Below are positions 39,646-48,990 of a stretch of DNA of 64,000 nucleotides, piece by piece. The DNA lies in assembly GCA_038237625.1 (NCBI GenBank), contig JBBRYM010000005.1, forward strand, positions 1 through 64,000, given 5' to 3'. Position 1 is the first letter of the stretch, and each line of letters begins with the position of its first letter. The notes below the pieces were generated by a model. It saw only the letters and a list, made by a program, of their open reading frames with translations, did no database searches and had not been told where the DNA came from. The position numbers were made by a program, and so were the translations under genes. This DNA is from JAWVFM01 sp038237625. GTDB lineage: Bacteria; Actinomycetota; Thermoleophilia; Solirubrobacterales; 70-9.

Positions 39646-39651
39646 TAGGCT
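39646..39651 (+). promoter_or_regulatory. -10 box TAGGCT for rnz
   Basis: TAGGCT is 7 bases before the ATG at 39659; leaderless spacing. Confidence 0.5.
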
Positions 39652-39658
39652 CCGGGCA

Positions 39659-40630
39659 ATGGAGCTCGACCTCGTCTTCCTGGGCACCGGAGGTTCGGTG
39701 CCGACCGCGCGCCGGGCCACAGCCTGCGTGCTGGTTCGGCGCGGGGGAGACCGGCTGCTGTTCGACTGTGGCGAGGGCGCGCAGCGCCAGATGCAGCGCT
39801 CGACCGGCCTCGTACCGATCGACGACATCTACATCACCCATCTCCACGCCGACCATTACCTGGGCCTGCCGGGGCTTCTGAAGACGTACGACCTCACGGG
39901 CCGCAAGGTACCTCTGCGCATCTTCGGCCCGCCCGGGCTCCTCGAGCTCATGGCTGCCCTGGGGCGGATCTTCGGGCGGATCTCCTATCCGCTCGAGGTG
40001 GGGGAGCTCTCGGCCGGCGAGGCGATCCCGTACGACGGCTACGACGTGCAGCCCTTTGCCGTCGAGCACCGCATGCCTGCCAATGGCTACGCGGTGGTCG
40101 AGCTGCCCCGACCGGGGCGGTTCGACCCCCAGGCCGCAGAGAGCCTGGGCGTTTCGGCCGGGCCCGACTTCGGACGCCTGCAGGCCGGCGAGGCCGTCCC
40201 TGGAGCCGCGGGGCTCATCGAACCGGCTCAGGTTCTGGGGCCGGAGCGCCCCGGCCGCAAGGTCGTGATCACGGGCGATACCCGTGCCTGCGACATGACG
40301 CGAATCGCTGCGCACGAGGCGCAGGTGCTGGTGCACGACGCGAGCTTCGCGGACGAGGAAGCCGAACGGGCCGCCGAGACTGGCCACGCGACCGCCCGCG
40401 ACGCGGCGGCGCTCGCCCGTGATGCCGCCGTGCAGATGCTCGCCCTGGTCCACGTCTCCTCCCGTTACGACGTGCGCGAGGTTCTCGCGGAGGCCCATGA
40501 GGAATTCGCTGCCGCCATCGTTCCGCGCGACTTCGACGTCGTTGAAGTGCCGGTGCCCGAGCGGGGCGGTCCGCGGCTGATCGACCGGGGGGCTCGCCCG
40601 GCACGTCCCCGGGAGATCGCGAGCACGTGA
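39659..40630 (+). CDS. rnz: Ribonuclease Z
   Basis: A 323-residue tRNA 3'-processing endonuclease of the MBL fold. FLGTGGSVPTARRATAC at the N terminus, the metal motif THLHADHYLGLPG (His61, His63, Asp65, His66), the flexible-arm region after PLRIFGPPGL, VITGDTRAC (Asp ligand), HDASFADEEAERAAETGHAT and the final LVHVSSRY are all present. It removes 3' trailers from tRNA precursors lacking encoded CCA, which matches the tRNA-Arg nearby. Confidence 0.95.
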   Translation: MELDLVFLGTGGSVPTARRATACVLVRRGGDRLLFDCGEGAQRQMQRSTGLVPIDDIYITHLHADHYLGLPGLLKTYDLTGRKVPLRIFGPPGLLELMAALGRIFGRISYPLEVGELSAGEAIPYDGYDVQPFAVEHRMPANGYAVVELPRPGRFDPQAAESLGVSAGPDFGRLQAGEAVPGAAGLIEPAQVLGPERPGRKVVITGDTRACDMTRIAAHEAQVLVHDASFADEEAERAAETGHATARDAAALARDAAVQMLALVHVSSRYDVREVLAEAHEEFAAAIVPRDFDVVEVPVPERGGPRLIDRGARPARPREIAST

Positions 40631-40667
40631 GCACCAGTCGTTTCGACGCCTTCTCCGATGGCGTCGG

Positions 40668-41576
40668 TTAGCCCAAGGGGGCAACGAGGTCGGCGACCAC
40701 GGCCGCGATCGCGGGCGCCTGGTCCTCCTGAAGGAAGTGCTTGGCCGGCAGCAGGGTGGGATCGTCGACTGCGAGGACCCGCTTCGCGATCGCGAGCTGG
40801 TCGAGGCCGAGGGCTGGATCCTTTTCGCCCCAGACGATCCGTGCGGGATAGCGGCGCTCGGCAAGCCCGCTCCACAGGAGCCGGCGCTTGTCCGCGTTCA
40901 GTTCGAAGCCCCGCATGATTTTCAGGAACGCCTGTCCGTCGTCGCCGCGGCGCAAGAGGTGGTGGTAGACGTCGATCTCGGCGCGGCTGATCGAGCTGCG
41001 GTTCTCCACTCCCAGCTGGCGAAAGAGCCACGCGAAGCCCGCCTTCGGAGTGGCTCTCAGATAAACCGGCCCGATGCCTCGCATCGCGAACGGCCGCATC
41101 GACCACGGTCGGCGAAACGTGGCGGGATCGAGCAGCGTGTTGAGCGCCGTCAAGGACAGCACGCGGTCAGGGTTGCGAACGGCCCACTCGCAGCCGATCG
41201 GGCCGCCGATGTCATGCACCACCAGGTGGCAGCGATCGAGCTCCAGCGCGTCGATCGCCGCTCCCATCCAGCGGGCCAGGCCCGACCAGCTGTAGTCAAA
41301 GCCCGCGGGCCGCGCAGCGAGCCCCAGGCCGGGTAGGTCGAAGGCGATCGCTCGGACGCCCTCGTCCGCGAGATGGGGGATCAGCTTGCGGTAGAGGAAC
41401 GAGCTCGTGGGCACGCCGTGGACCAGCACCACGGGAGCGGCCAGTGGATGCCCCTCCTGGCGCACGAAGCTCCGCACACCCCCGGCTTCGAACAGGTGCC
41501 CCGCGGCCCGGTGGACGTCAAGGACTTCCCGGGCCTCGGGCGAGAGCGTCGATCCACCGATGGGCTCGGGCGCCAT
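40668..41576 (-). CDS. Haloalkane dehalogenase-like alpha/beta hydrolase
   Basis: A 302-residue alpha/beta hydrolase. LVHGVPTSSFLYRKLIPHL gives the oxyanion HG motif; the nucleophile elbow VVHDIGGPIG carries Asp instead of Ser, which is the signature of haloalkane dehalogenases and epoxide hydrolases; the acid GEKDPAL and base His in AKHFLQEDQ follow. The cap-domain residues that would define halide binding cannot be judged, so dehalogenase activity is a family inference. Confidence 0.85.
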   Translation of the reverse strand: MAPEPIGGSTLSPEAREVLDVHRAAGHLFEAGGVRSFVRQEGHPLAAPVVLVHGVPTSSFLYRKLIPHLADEGVRAIAFDLPGLGLAARPAGFDYSWSGLARWMGAAIDALELDRCHLVVHDIGGPIGCEWAVRNPDRVLSLTALNTLLDPATFRRPWSMRPFAMRGIGPVYLRATPKAGFAWLFRQLGVENRSSISRAEIDVYHHLLRRGDDGQAFLKIMRGFELNADKRRLLWSGLAERRYPARIVWGEKDPALGLDQLAIAKRVLAVDDPTLLPAKHFLQEDQAPAIAAVVADLVAPLG

Positions 41577-41662
41577 CGAACGAATCCTCGCATGGAGCGC
41601 GGAGGTGACGCGATCCGTCCCATGCCGCCGGAACCGCTTGCTAGGGTTGCCCGGTCGGTTCC

Positions 41663-41668
41663 TTTAAT
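41663..41668 (+). promoter_or_regulatory. Probable -10 box TTTAAT of the pyr operon
   Basis: TTTAAT just upstream of the PyrR-binding hairpin; TTGCTA at 41638-41643 is a possible -35 with a long 19-base spacer. Transcription would begin at or near the hairpin. Confidence 0.4.
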
Positions 41669-41696
41669 CAGGTCCAGAGAGACCAGGAAGGGGCGC
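41669..41696 (+). promoter_or_regulatory. PyrR-binding hairpin in the pyrR leader
   Basis: GGTCCAGAGAGACC (41671-41684) folds as GGTC/GACC with a CAGAGA loop and contains the TCCAGAGAG core of the PyrR binding-loop consensus. GGAAGGGG, the likely ribosome site of pyrR, follows directly. No terminator lies between it and the ATG at 41701, so the arrangement fits translational repression as described for mycobacterial pyrR, not Bacillus-type attenuation. Confidence 0.7.
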
Positions 41697-41700
41697 GAGC

Positions 41701-42264
41701 ATGGAAGGCACGGTCGTCCTCGACCGCGAAGACCTGCGCCGGGCACTCGCCCGGATAGCGCACGAGATCATCGAGAAGAACCCCGGAGGCCAGGCTCTGG
41801 CGCTCGTCGGCATCCACACGCGAGGTGCCGCGCTCGGCACCCGCCTGCATGCGCTGGTGGAAGAGCTTTCCGGAGCGGACGTCCCGCTCGGTGACCTCGA
41901 CATCTCCTTCTACCGCGACGATGTGAACTCGCGCGATCCTGGTGCCCAGCCGGTGGTCCACTCCTCCCACCTCGACTTCGACCTTCAGGGCCGCACGGTC
42001 GTCCTCGTCGATGACGTGATGTTCACCGGGCGCACCGCCCGGGCGGGCATCGAGGCCCTTTTCGACTACGGCCGTCCGGCACGAGTGCAGCTGGCGGTGC
42101 TGGTCGACCGCGGCCACCGCGAGCTGCCGATCCGCCCCGACTACATCGGCAAGAACGTCCCGACGTCGCTCTCCGAGAGGGTGCACGTCCGCGTCGAGGA
42201 GGTCGACGGCGTCGACGAGGTCACGATCGAAGCCCAAGAGGCCCTTGCCGAGGTGGACGGGTGA
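41701..42264 (+). CDS. pyrR: Bifunctional pyr operon regulator/uracil phosphoribosyltransferase
   Basis: A 187-residue PRTase-fold regulator: the PRPP loop VVLVDDVMFTGRTARAG (about 100-116), IHTRGAALG and SFYRDDV, with a basic RNA-binding face. With UMP bound it grips the leader hairpin and lowers expression of the operon; it also makes UMP from uracil. First gene of pyrRBC-carAB-pyrKD; the GTG of pyrB overlaps its stop. Confidence 0.95.
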   Translation: MEGTVVLDREDLRRALARIAHEIIEKNPGGQALALVGIHTRGAALGTRLHALVEELSGADVPLGDLDISFYRDDVNSRDPGAQPVVHSSHLDFDLQGRTVVLVDDVMFTGRTARAGIEALFDYGRPARVQLAVLVDRGHRELPIRPDYIGKNVPTSLSERVHVRVEEVDGVDEVTIEAQEALAEVDG

Positions 42265-43229
42265 AGCATCTACTTTCGATAGCCGACCTGGACCGGACCG
42301 ACATCGAGCACCTGATGCAGCGCGCGGAGAGCTTCGCCGAGGGAGTGGGCAGGCGCGACATCAAGAAGGTGCCCGCCTTGCGCGGCAAGACGATCGTCAA
42401 CCTCTTCTTAGAGCCCTCCACCCGCACGAGCTCTTCCTTCGAGCTGGCGGCGAAGCGCCTCTCGGCTGATGTGATCTCCGTAAAGTCGAACGGCTCGTCG
42501 GTGGAGAAGGGCGAGTCGTTGAAGGACACGATCGCCACGCTCAGCGCCTACAGCCCGGACGCGATCGTGATCCGCTCGGGCGAGGCCGGCGCCGCGAACC
42601 TGGTCGCAGGGTGGACGGAGGCGGCGGTCGTCAATGCGGGCGACGGCAAGCACGAGCATCCCAGCCAGGCGCTGCTGGACGTATACGCCCTGCGCCGCCG
42701 TATCGGCGCCATCGACGGCAAGCGCATCTGGATCGTGGGCGATGTCCTCCATAGTCGCGTCGCCCGCTCCTGTGCCATGGCCTTCCAGAAGATGGGCGCC
42801 GAGGTCACGCTATGCGGGCCGCCGACGCTGATTCCGCGCGGCGCGCAGGCCGCACTCGGGTGCGCCGTTCGTCACAACCTGGACGACCTCGCGGAGGCGG
42901 ATGTCGTTTACGCGCTGCGAATGCAGCGGGAGCGGATGGCGGAGTCGTATCTGCCGTCGATCCGCGAGTACGCGACCTGTTACCAGATCGATTCCCGCCG
43001 ACTCAGCCCGCGCCAGCTCCTGATGCACCCCGGCCCGGTGAACCGAGGCGTCGAGCTTTCGCCGGGAGCCATCGACGGGCCGAGCTCGATCATCGCCGAG
43101 CAGGTCGAGGCCGGCCTCTACGTGCGGATGGCGATCCTCTTCGAGGTCCTGAGCGGTCCGCGCACCGAGGCCGTTGCCCGCCCGCAGCCGGAGCTGGCCG
43201 CGCCCACCCCGATCGGCGAGCCCGCGTGA
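42261..43229 (+). CDS. pyrB: Aspartate carbamoyltransferase catalytic subunit
   Basis: A 322-residue ATCase. The carbamoyl-phosphate site is in EPSTRTSSSFELAAKRL; NAGDGKHEHPSQALLDVYAL and VGDVLHSRVARS line the active site; MHPGPVNRGVEL is the aspartate-domain signature. It forms N-carbamoyl-L-aspartate, the second step of pyrimidine synthesis. No pyrI regulatory gene is present, as is usual in this group; it may associate with the dihydroorotase encoded next. Confidence 0.96.
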   Translation: MKHLLSIADLDRTDIEHLMQRAESFAEGVGRRDIKKVPALRGKTIVNLFLEPSTRTSSSFELAAKRLSADVISVKSNGSSVEKGESLKDTIATLSAYSPDAIVIRSGEAGAANLVAGWTEAAVVNAGDGKHEHPSQALLDVYALRRRIGAIDGKRIWIVGDVLHSRVARSCAMAFQKMGAEVTLCGPPTLIPRGAQAALGCAVRHNLDDLAEADVVYALRMQRERMAESYLPSIREYATCYQIDSRRLSPRQLLMHPGPVNRGVELSPGAIDGPSSIIAEQVEAGLYVRMAILFEVLSGPRTEAVARPQPELAAPTPIGEPA

Positions 43230-44590
43230 GCCACTCGCAGCGGCCGATCGCCGACCTGGACTGGCGCGGCGTGGGGGAGCAGGGCGGCGATCTGGTGATC
43301 GCCGGGGCACGGGTCGTTGACCGCCGGGCCCGAATCGACGCGCTGCGCGATGTCGTGGTTCGCGGCGGCGAGATCGCGGAGCTCGCCGAGCCCGGGACCA
43401 CGGACGCCGCTTCAGGCGAGCGGATCGAGGGCGATGGCCTGACGGTCGTTCCCGCGTTTTTCGATCCGCACGTCCACCTCCGCACGCCGGGCAGGGAGGA
43501 CGAGGAAGACATCGAGACCGGCACCCGTGCGGCTGCCGCGGGCGGCTACTGCGGCATCATCGCAATGGCCAATACCCAACCGCCGGTGGAGACCCCCGAA
43601 GCGATTCTCGCCCTGCGTGAGCGAGCAACGGGCGAAGCCTGCATTCCCGTGGGCTTCTGCGCCACGGTGACCCGTGCGATGGCGGGCGAGGAGCTGACCG
43701 AGATGGTTGGCCTCGCAGAGGCGGGTGCGATCGGCTTTACCGACGATGGGCTGCCCGTTCGCAGCGCCCGGGTGATGCGCCGCGCCCTGCAATACCAGCG
43801 GATCGCCGGACGTCAGATCGCCCTCCACGAGGAGGATCCGGAGCTGTCGGGCAAGGGGGTGATGCACGAGGGCGAGGTCTCGGCGGCGCTCGGCCTGGCC
43901 GGCGTCCCGTCGGTCTCCGAGTCGACGATGATCGCCCGCGACGCTGCGCTGGCGGCCTACGAGGAGGCGCGGATTCACGTGCAGCATCTGTCGGCTGCGG
44001 AGTCCGTCGCCGCGGTTGAGGCAGCGAAGGCGGCGGGGGTGCAGATCACCTGCGAGGCGACTCCGCACCATCTCGTCCTCGACCACGAAGAGCTCCGCAG
44101 CCTCGACGCCCGCTTCAAGATGAACCCGCCACTGCGCGCGGCGTCCGATCGTGAGACGCTGATCGACGCTTTGCGCTCGGGCACGATCGATTGCGTCGCG
44201 ACCGATCATGCCCCTCACTCGATCGACGAGAAGGAGGTGCCGATCGAGTCGGCGGCGATGGGCGTGACCGGCCTGGAGACCGCCTTCGCGGTTCTCAACA
44301 CGGAGCTTGTGATCCCCGGCCTGATCGAGGTCGACCTCCTCGTCGAGCGCATGAGCGCCGGCGCGTTCGCATTCGGACTCGAGCCGCCGCGAATCGAGCC
44401 CGGCGCGGGCGCCAACCTCGCCATCCTGGACCTGGATGCCGAGTGGGAAGCGGGGGGGTCCGGCTGGGAGAGTCGCTCGGTCAACTCCTGCTTCACTGGG
44501 CGCACCCTGCGGGGCCGGGTTCTCGCGACGATCGTCGCCGGCCAGGTCGCCTACCGCAACCGGGCCTTCGCCATGGGAGCGGTCGCTTGA
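43226..44590 (+). CDS. pyrC: Dihydroorotase
   Basis: A 454-residue class-I dihydroorotase. FFDPHVHLRTPGREDEEDIETG gives the HxH metal pair, EATPHHLVLDHEEL and DCVATDHAPHS supply the further His and Asp ligands, and KMNPPLRAASDRE is the substrate loop. Cyclises carbamoyl-aspartate to dihydroorotate. The GTG at 43226 overlaps the pyrB stop (GTGA). A 22-residue N-terminal stretch before GGDLVIAGARV is longer than usual. Confidence 0.95.
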   Translation: MSHSQRPIADLDWRGVGEQGGDLVIAGARVVDRRARIDALRDVVVRGGEIAELAEPGTTDAASGERIEGDGLTVVPAFFDPHVHLRTPGREDEEDIETGTRAAAAGGYCGIIAMANTQPPVETPEAILALRERATGEACIPVGFCATVTRAMAGEELTEMVGLAEAGAIGFTDDGLPVRSARVMRRALQYQRIAGRQIALHEEDPELSGKGVMHEGEVSAALGLAGVPSVSESTMIARDAALAAYEEARIHVQHLSAAESVAAVEAAKAAGVQITCEATPHHLVLDHEELRSLDARFKMNPPLRAASDRETLIDALRSGTIDCVATDHAPHSIDEKEVPIESAAMGVTGLETAFAVLNTELVIPGLIEVDLLVERMSAGAFAFGLEPPRIEPGAGANLAILDLDAEWEAGGSGWESRSVNSCFTGRTLRGRVLATIVAGQVAYRNRAFAMGAVA

Positions 44591-45723
44591 CCGCCGCAGA
44601 ACGTCCAGTTGGCGAGCCTGGCTACGTACTGCTCGAAGACGGAGCTCGCTTCGACGGCGAGCTCTTCGGCGCGCGAGCGCCGGTCGCCGGCGAGGTGGTC
44701 TTCAACACGTCCATGACCGGCTACCAGGAGGCAGTCACCGACCCCTCCTACGCCGGTCAGATCATCACCTTCACTTATCCCCTGATCGGCAACTATGGGG
44801 TGGCCGCGCAGGCGATGGAGTCGGACCGCGCTCACGCTCGCGCCGTGATCATGCGCGAGGCGAAGAACTCCGAGGATGCCGCCGACGCCGAGGGTGGCTG
44901 GCTCGACTGGCTCGACGCTGCGGGCGTGCCCGCCATCTCCGGGGTCGACACACGGGCGCTGGTCCGCCACATCCGCGATGGAGGGGCCATGCGCGGCGGG
45001 ATCTTTGCCGCCGAAGTCCCCCAGGCGGAAGCGGGAAATCGCATCGCGGCCGAGCCCTCGATGACCGGAGCCGACTGGGCCCGCACCGTCACGCCGGACG
45101 AGGCCATCGAACTCGCGGGCGACGGCCCGCACATCGTCGGCATCGACACAGGCATCAAGCACAGCATCATTCGCCAATTTCGCGAGCGCGGCGCCCGGCT
45201 CACGCTTCTACCGTGTTCAGCCTCGACCGAGGAGGTCCTCGACCGGGATCCCGATCTCGTGTTTCTCGCCAACGGGCCCGGGGATCCTGCCGCTCTGGAC
45301 TACGTGGTCGACACGGTGAGAGGGGTGGTGGGCAAGAAGCCGTTGGTCGGCATCTGCCTGGGCCACCAGCTGCTCTGCCGCGCGGTCGGGCTCGAGACGT
45401 ACAAGCTGCCGTTCGGGCACCGCGGTGCCAACCACCCGGTGAAGGACCTCCAGACGGGCGTCATCGAGATCACCTCGCAGAATCACGGCTTTGCGGTCCG
45501 CCCGCCGGACGGCGGCGAGCGGATCGAGACCGACGAGCCGGTGCGCTGGACCACCGATTTCGGCGACGCGGAGCTCTCGCACCTCAACCTCTACGACCGC
45601 ACCGTCGAGGGCCTGGTCCTGAAAGACGTCCCGGGCTGCACAGTCCAGTACCACCCCGAAGCCGGTCCTGGCCCCCACGATTCGCGACACCTCTTCGACC
45701 GCTTCCTGGAGATGGCGACGTGA
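44587..45723 (+). CDS. carA: Carbamoyl-phosphate synthase small subunit
   Basis: A 378-residue glutaminase subunit. The N-terminal half begins GYVLLEDGARFDGELFGA with the family motif FNTSMTGYQEAVTDPSYAGQI; the class-I glutaminase half has GICLGHQLLCRA (Cys nucleophile) and QYHPEAGPGPHDSRHLF (His, Glu). It hydrolyses glutamine for CarB. TTG at 44587 overlaps the pyrC stop. Confidence 0.96.
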   Translation: MTAAERPVGEPGYVLLEDGARFDGELFGARAPVAGEVVFNTSMTGYQEAVTDPSYAGQIITFTYPLIGNYGVAAQAMESDRAHARAVIMREAKNSEDAADAEGGWLDWLDAAGVPAISGVDTRALVRHIRDGGAMRGGIFAAEVPQAEAGNRIAAEPSMTGADWARTVTPDEAIELAGDGPHIVGIDTGIKHSIIRQFRERGARLTLLPCSASTEEVLDRDPDLVFLANGPGDPAALDYVVDTVRGVVGKKPLVGICLGHQLLCRAVGLETYKLPFGHRGANHPVKDLQTGVIEITSQNHGFAVRPPDGGERIETDEPVRWTTDFGDAELSHLNLYDRTVEGLVLKDVPGCTVQYHPEAGPGPHDSRHLFDRFLEMAT

Positions 45724-45863
45724 GCGCCACGGCAATCAGTCAAGAGGGCAGCCGCAGCGCCAACGAAGCGATCGCGGAGGCCGAGGAGGGCCTCGTGAAG
45801 CGGCTGACCACATATCGCACCCACGCAGCGGCGCGCGCAGTGGCCGGGATCCCCCATGCCTAG
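45720..45863 (+). CDS. Small ORF bridging carA and carB
   Basis: A 47-codon frame that starts with GTG overlapping the carA stop (GTGA) and ends 8 bases inside carB. It encodes MSATAISQEGSRSANE… ending RAVAGIPHA and is predicted largely helical. Its third-position GC is about 80%, like genuine genes here, and its overlaps match the coupling style of every other gene in the operon. It could be a small structural or regulatory peptide for CarAB, or merely a coupling frame. No homologue is recognised. Confidence 0.5.
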   Translation: MSATAISQEGSRSANEAIAEAEEGLVKRLTTYRTHAAARAVAGIPHA

Positions 45864-48800
45864 GCGCGACGACATCGACAAGATCCTCCTGATCGGGTCC
45901 GGGCCGATCGTGATTGGTCAGGCTGCGGAGTTCGACTATTCCGGCGTGCAGGCCTGCAAGGTGTTGCGCGCCGACGGCTTCGAGGTGGTGCTCGTCAACT
46001 CCAACCCCGCGACGATCATGACCGACCCGGAGTTCGCCGACCGCACCTACATCGAGCCACTGACGCTCGAGTCGGTTACGGCGATCATCGAGCGCGAGCG
46101 CCCCGACGCGCTGCTGCCGACGCTCGGCGGGCAGACGGCGCTCAACCTGGCTATGGCGCTCCACCACGACGGCGTTCTCGACCGCCTGGGAGTCGAGATG
46201 ATCGGCGCCGACCACGAGGCGATCAAGCGCGCCGAGGACCGTCAGGCCTTTCGCGAGACGATGGAGCAAGCGGGCCTGAGGGTGCCGTGGTCGGTGATCG
46301 TCACTTCTGTTGCCGAGGTCGAGTCGGGCGTCGCCGACGGCTCGATCAAGCTTCCGGCCATCGTCCGCCCGGCGTTCACCCTCGGGGGGCAGGGTGGAGG
46401 GGTGGGCACCACGGAGACCGAGCTCCTCCAGGTGGTCTCCGAGGGCCTCGCCGCGAGCCCGATCAACCAGGTGCTCGTGGAGGAATCGGTTATCGGCTGG
46501 GGCGAGTTCGAGCTCGAGCTCATGCGCGACAGAAACGACAACGTGGTCGTCATCTGCTCGATCGAGAACGTCGACCCGATGGGAGTACACACAGGCGATT
46601 CGGTGACCATCGCCCCGGCGCAGACCCTCACCGACCACCTCTACCAGGAGCTTCGCGACCAGGCGATCAGGATCATCCGGGCGGTTGGGGTGGAGACGGG
46701 CGGCTCGAACATCCAGTTCGCGGTCAACCCTGCGACCGGCGAGATCGTCGTGATCGAGATGAACCCGCGCGTCTCGCGCAGCTCGGCGCTGGCCTCGAAG
46801 GCAACGGGCTTTCCAATCGCGAAGATCGCCGCGAAGCTCGCGGTGGGCTATGCGCTGGAGGAGATCCCGAACGACATCACGATGGCGACGCCCGCTTCCT
46901 TCGAGCCCACGATCGACTACGTGGTCACCAAGATGCCGCGGTTCGCGTTCGAGAAGTTCCCGGGCGCCGAGGGCAAGCTGACGACGCACATGAAGTCGGT
47001 TGGCGAGGCGATGGCGATTGGTCGCACCTTTCGCGAGTCGTTCGCAAAGGCTCTTCGCTCCCGCGAGCTCGATTCGCCGGCCGTGATTCCCGACGCCACC
47101 CACGAGCTGCTCGAGCGCCTGGAAACTCCATCGCATGATCGCTTCGACCTCGTTCTCGAGGCGTTTCGGCGGGAGTGCTCGGTCGACGAGCTGAACCGCC
47201 GAACGGCGATCGACCCATGGTTCTTGCGCGAGCTCCAGGCCCTAGCCCTCGATGGCGACGGAACCGAAGGCCTCGTTCGCTCCTACAAGTCGGTCGACAC
47301 CTGCGCGGCCGAGTTCGAGGCGGCCACGCCCTACTACTACTCGGCGCACGAGCGCGCGGGCGCGTCGGAGGTGCGTCGCGGCGACCGCGACTCGGTGGTG
47401 ATCCTGGGTTCGGGTCCAAACCGCATCGGCCAGGGAATCGAGTTCGACTATTGCTGCGTCCACGCGGCGATGACGGTCCGCGAGATGGGCCGCGACGCGG
47501 TGATGATCAACTGCAACCCCGAAACCGTTTCAACCGACTACGACACGTCAGACCGCCTCTACTTCGAGCCGCTCACCACGGAAGATGTGCTGGCGGTGCT
47601 GGAAGTTGAGAAGCCCGAGGGCGTCATCGTCCAGTTCGGCGGGCAGACGCCGTTGCGACTCGCCGCGGAGCTGGTCGAAGCGGGGGTCCCGCTGCTTGGA
47701 ACCCCGGTCGATGCCATCGACCTCGCGGAGGATCGCGGCCGATTCGGCGCGCTGCTGCGGCGCCTGGAGATCGCCCATCCGCCGTATGGCACGGCGCTTT
47801 CGGCCGACGAGGCGGTGGCGATCGCCGAGGACGTCGGCTTTCCCTTGCTGGTGAGGCCCTCGTATGTACTCGGCGGCCGGGCCATGGAGATCTGTTACTC
47901 GCCCGAGGGCCTCCAGACCTACCTCGAGGCGAACGTGAAAGCGTCACCCGACCATCCGCTGCTGCTCGATCGCTTCCTCGAGGACGCCATCGAGGTCGAC
48001 GTGGATGCGCTGGCGGACGGCAATGAGGTGCGGGTTGCCGCGATCATGCAGCACGTCGAGGAGGCCGGCGTCCACTCCGGCGACTCGGCCTGCGTGATTC
48101 CGCCGATGAGCCTGGGCGAAGACATGCTCGAGGAGATTCGGGCGACCACGGAGCGCATCGCGCTCGAGCTCGGGGTGATCGGATTGATCAACATCCAATA
48201 CGCGGTCGCGGCCGGCAAGCTCTACGTGATCGAGGCGAACCCGCGCGCGTCGCGAACCGTGCCGTTCGTCTCCAAGGCGATCGGGGCGCCGCTCGCGAAG
48301 ATCGCCTGCCGCCTGATGCTGGGCGAGCCGCTCGCGGACCAAGACATCCCCGACGCCTCGACCGAGCACGTCAGCGTGAAGGAAGCGGTGTTGCCGTTCG
48401 CGCGCTTCGCCGGCGCCGACGCGGTGCTGGGCCCGGAGATGAAGTCGACGGGCGAGGTCATGGGGATCGCCGCGGACTTCCCGACCGCGTTCGGGAAGGC
48501 GCAGGCGGCCGCGGGAGTGAGCCTTCCCGAAAGCGGGACGGCCTTCATCACCGTCACCGACACCGACAAGGCGGCCGCCACGCAGCTCGCGGCTCGCTTC
48601 CACGACATGGGCTTTCGAATCATCGCCACCCACGGGACAGCGCAGGCGATCTCGCGGATGGGAGTTCCCGTGACGGCGATCAACAAGATCGCCGACGGAT
48701 CCCCTCACGTCGTCGACTACATCCGCTCGGGAGAGGTCGACATCCTCATCAACACGCCTACCGGCAGCGGCGCGCGGACCGACGGCTACGAGATCCGCAA

Positions 48801-48990
48801 CGCCGCCATCCGCCATGGCCTCGCCTGCATCACGACGATGACCGGAGCCTCGGCCGCCGTGCGCGCCATCGCCGCGCGCCGGGCCAACGGGCATGAGCCG
48901 GTGAGCCTTCAGGAGCTGCACGAGAAGTCGGCAGTCCGCAGTCCGCAGTCCGTCGAACCGAGCTCTGGGGCCGCAGGGTCGGTCTCGTGA
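45856..48990 (+). CDS. carB: Carbamoyl-phosphate synthase large subunit
   Basis: A 1,044-residue, two-lobed synthetase. Each half has the ATP-grasp pattern (first GSGPIVIGQAAEFDYSGVQA and NPATIMTDPEFAD; second GSGPNRIGQGIEFDYCCVHA and NCNPETVSTDYDTSD), with VIEMNPRVSRSSAL and VIEANPRASRTVPF as metal sites. A C-terminal MGS-like allosteric domain (about 920-1030, SGTAFITVTDTDK… THGTAQAI) should bind UMP/ornithine-type effectors. It supplies carbamoyl phosphate for pyrimidines and arginine. Confidence 0.97.
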   Translation: MPRRDDIDKILLIGSGPIVIGQAAEFDYSGVQACKVLRADGFEVVLVNSNPATIMTDPEFADRTYIEPLTLESVTAIIERERPDALLPTLGGQTALNLAMALHHDGVLDRLGVEMIGADHEAIKRAEDRQAFRETMEQAGLRVPWSVIVTSVAEVESGVADGSIKLPAIVRPAFTLGGQGGGVGTTETELLQVVSEGLAASPINQVLVEESVIGWGEFELELMRDRNDNVVVICSIENVDPMGVHTGDSVTIAPAQTLTDHLYQELRDQAIRIIRAVGVETGGSNIQFAVNPATGEIVVIEMNPRVSRSSALASKATGFPIAKIAAKLAVGYALEEIPNDITMATPASFEPTIDYVVTKMPRFAFEKFPGAEGKLTTHMKSVGEAMAIGRTFRESFAKALRSRELDSPAVIPDATHELLERLETPSHDRFDLVLEAFRRECSVDELNRRTAIDPWFLRELQALALDGDGTEGLVRSYKSVDTCAAEFEAATPYYYSAHERAGASEVRRGDRDSVVILGSGPNRIGQGIEFDYCCVHAAMTVREMGRDAVMINCNPETVSTDYDTSDRLYFEPLTTEDVLAVLEVEKPEGVIVQFGGQTPLRLAAELVEAGVPLLGTPVDAIDLAEDRGRFGALLRRLEIAHPPYGTALSADEAVAIAEDVGFPLLVRPSYVLGGRAMEICYSPEGLQTYLEANVKASPDHPLLLDRFLEDAIEVDVDALADGNEVRVAAIMQHVEEAGVHSGDSACVIPPMSLGEDMLEEIRATTERIALELGVIGLINIQYAVAAGKLYVIEANPRASRTVPFVSKAIGAPLAKIACRLMLGEPLADQDIPDASTEHVSVKEAVLPFARFAGADAVLGPEMKSTGEVMGIAADFPTAFGKAQAAAGVSLPESGTAFITVTDTDKAAATQLAARFHDMGFRIIATHGTAQAISRMGVPVTAINKIADGSPHVVDYIRSGEVDILINTPTGSGARTDGYEIRNAAIRHGLACITTMTGASAAVRAIAARRANGHEPVSLQELHEKSAVRSPQSVEPSSGAAGSVS

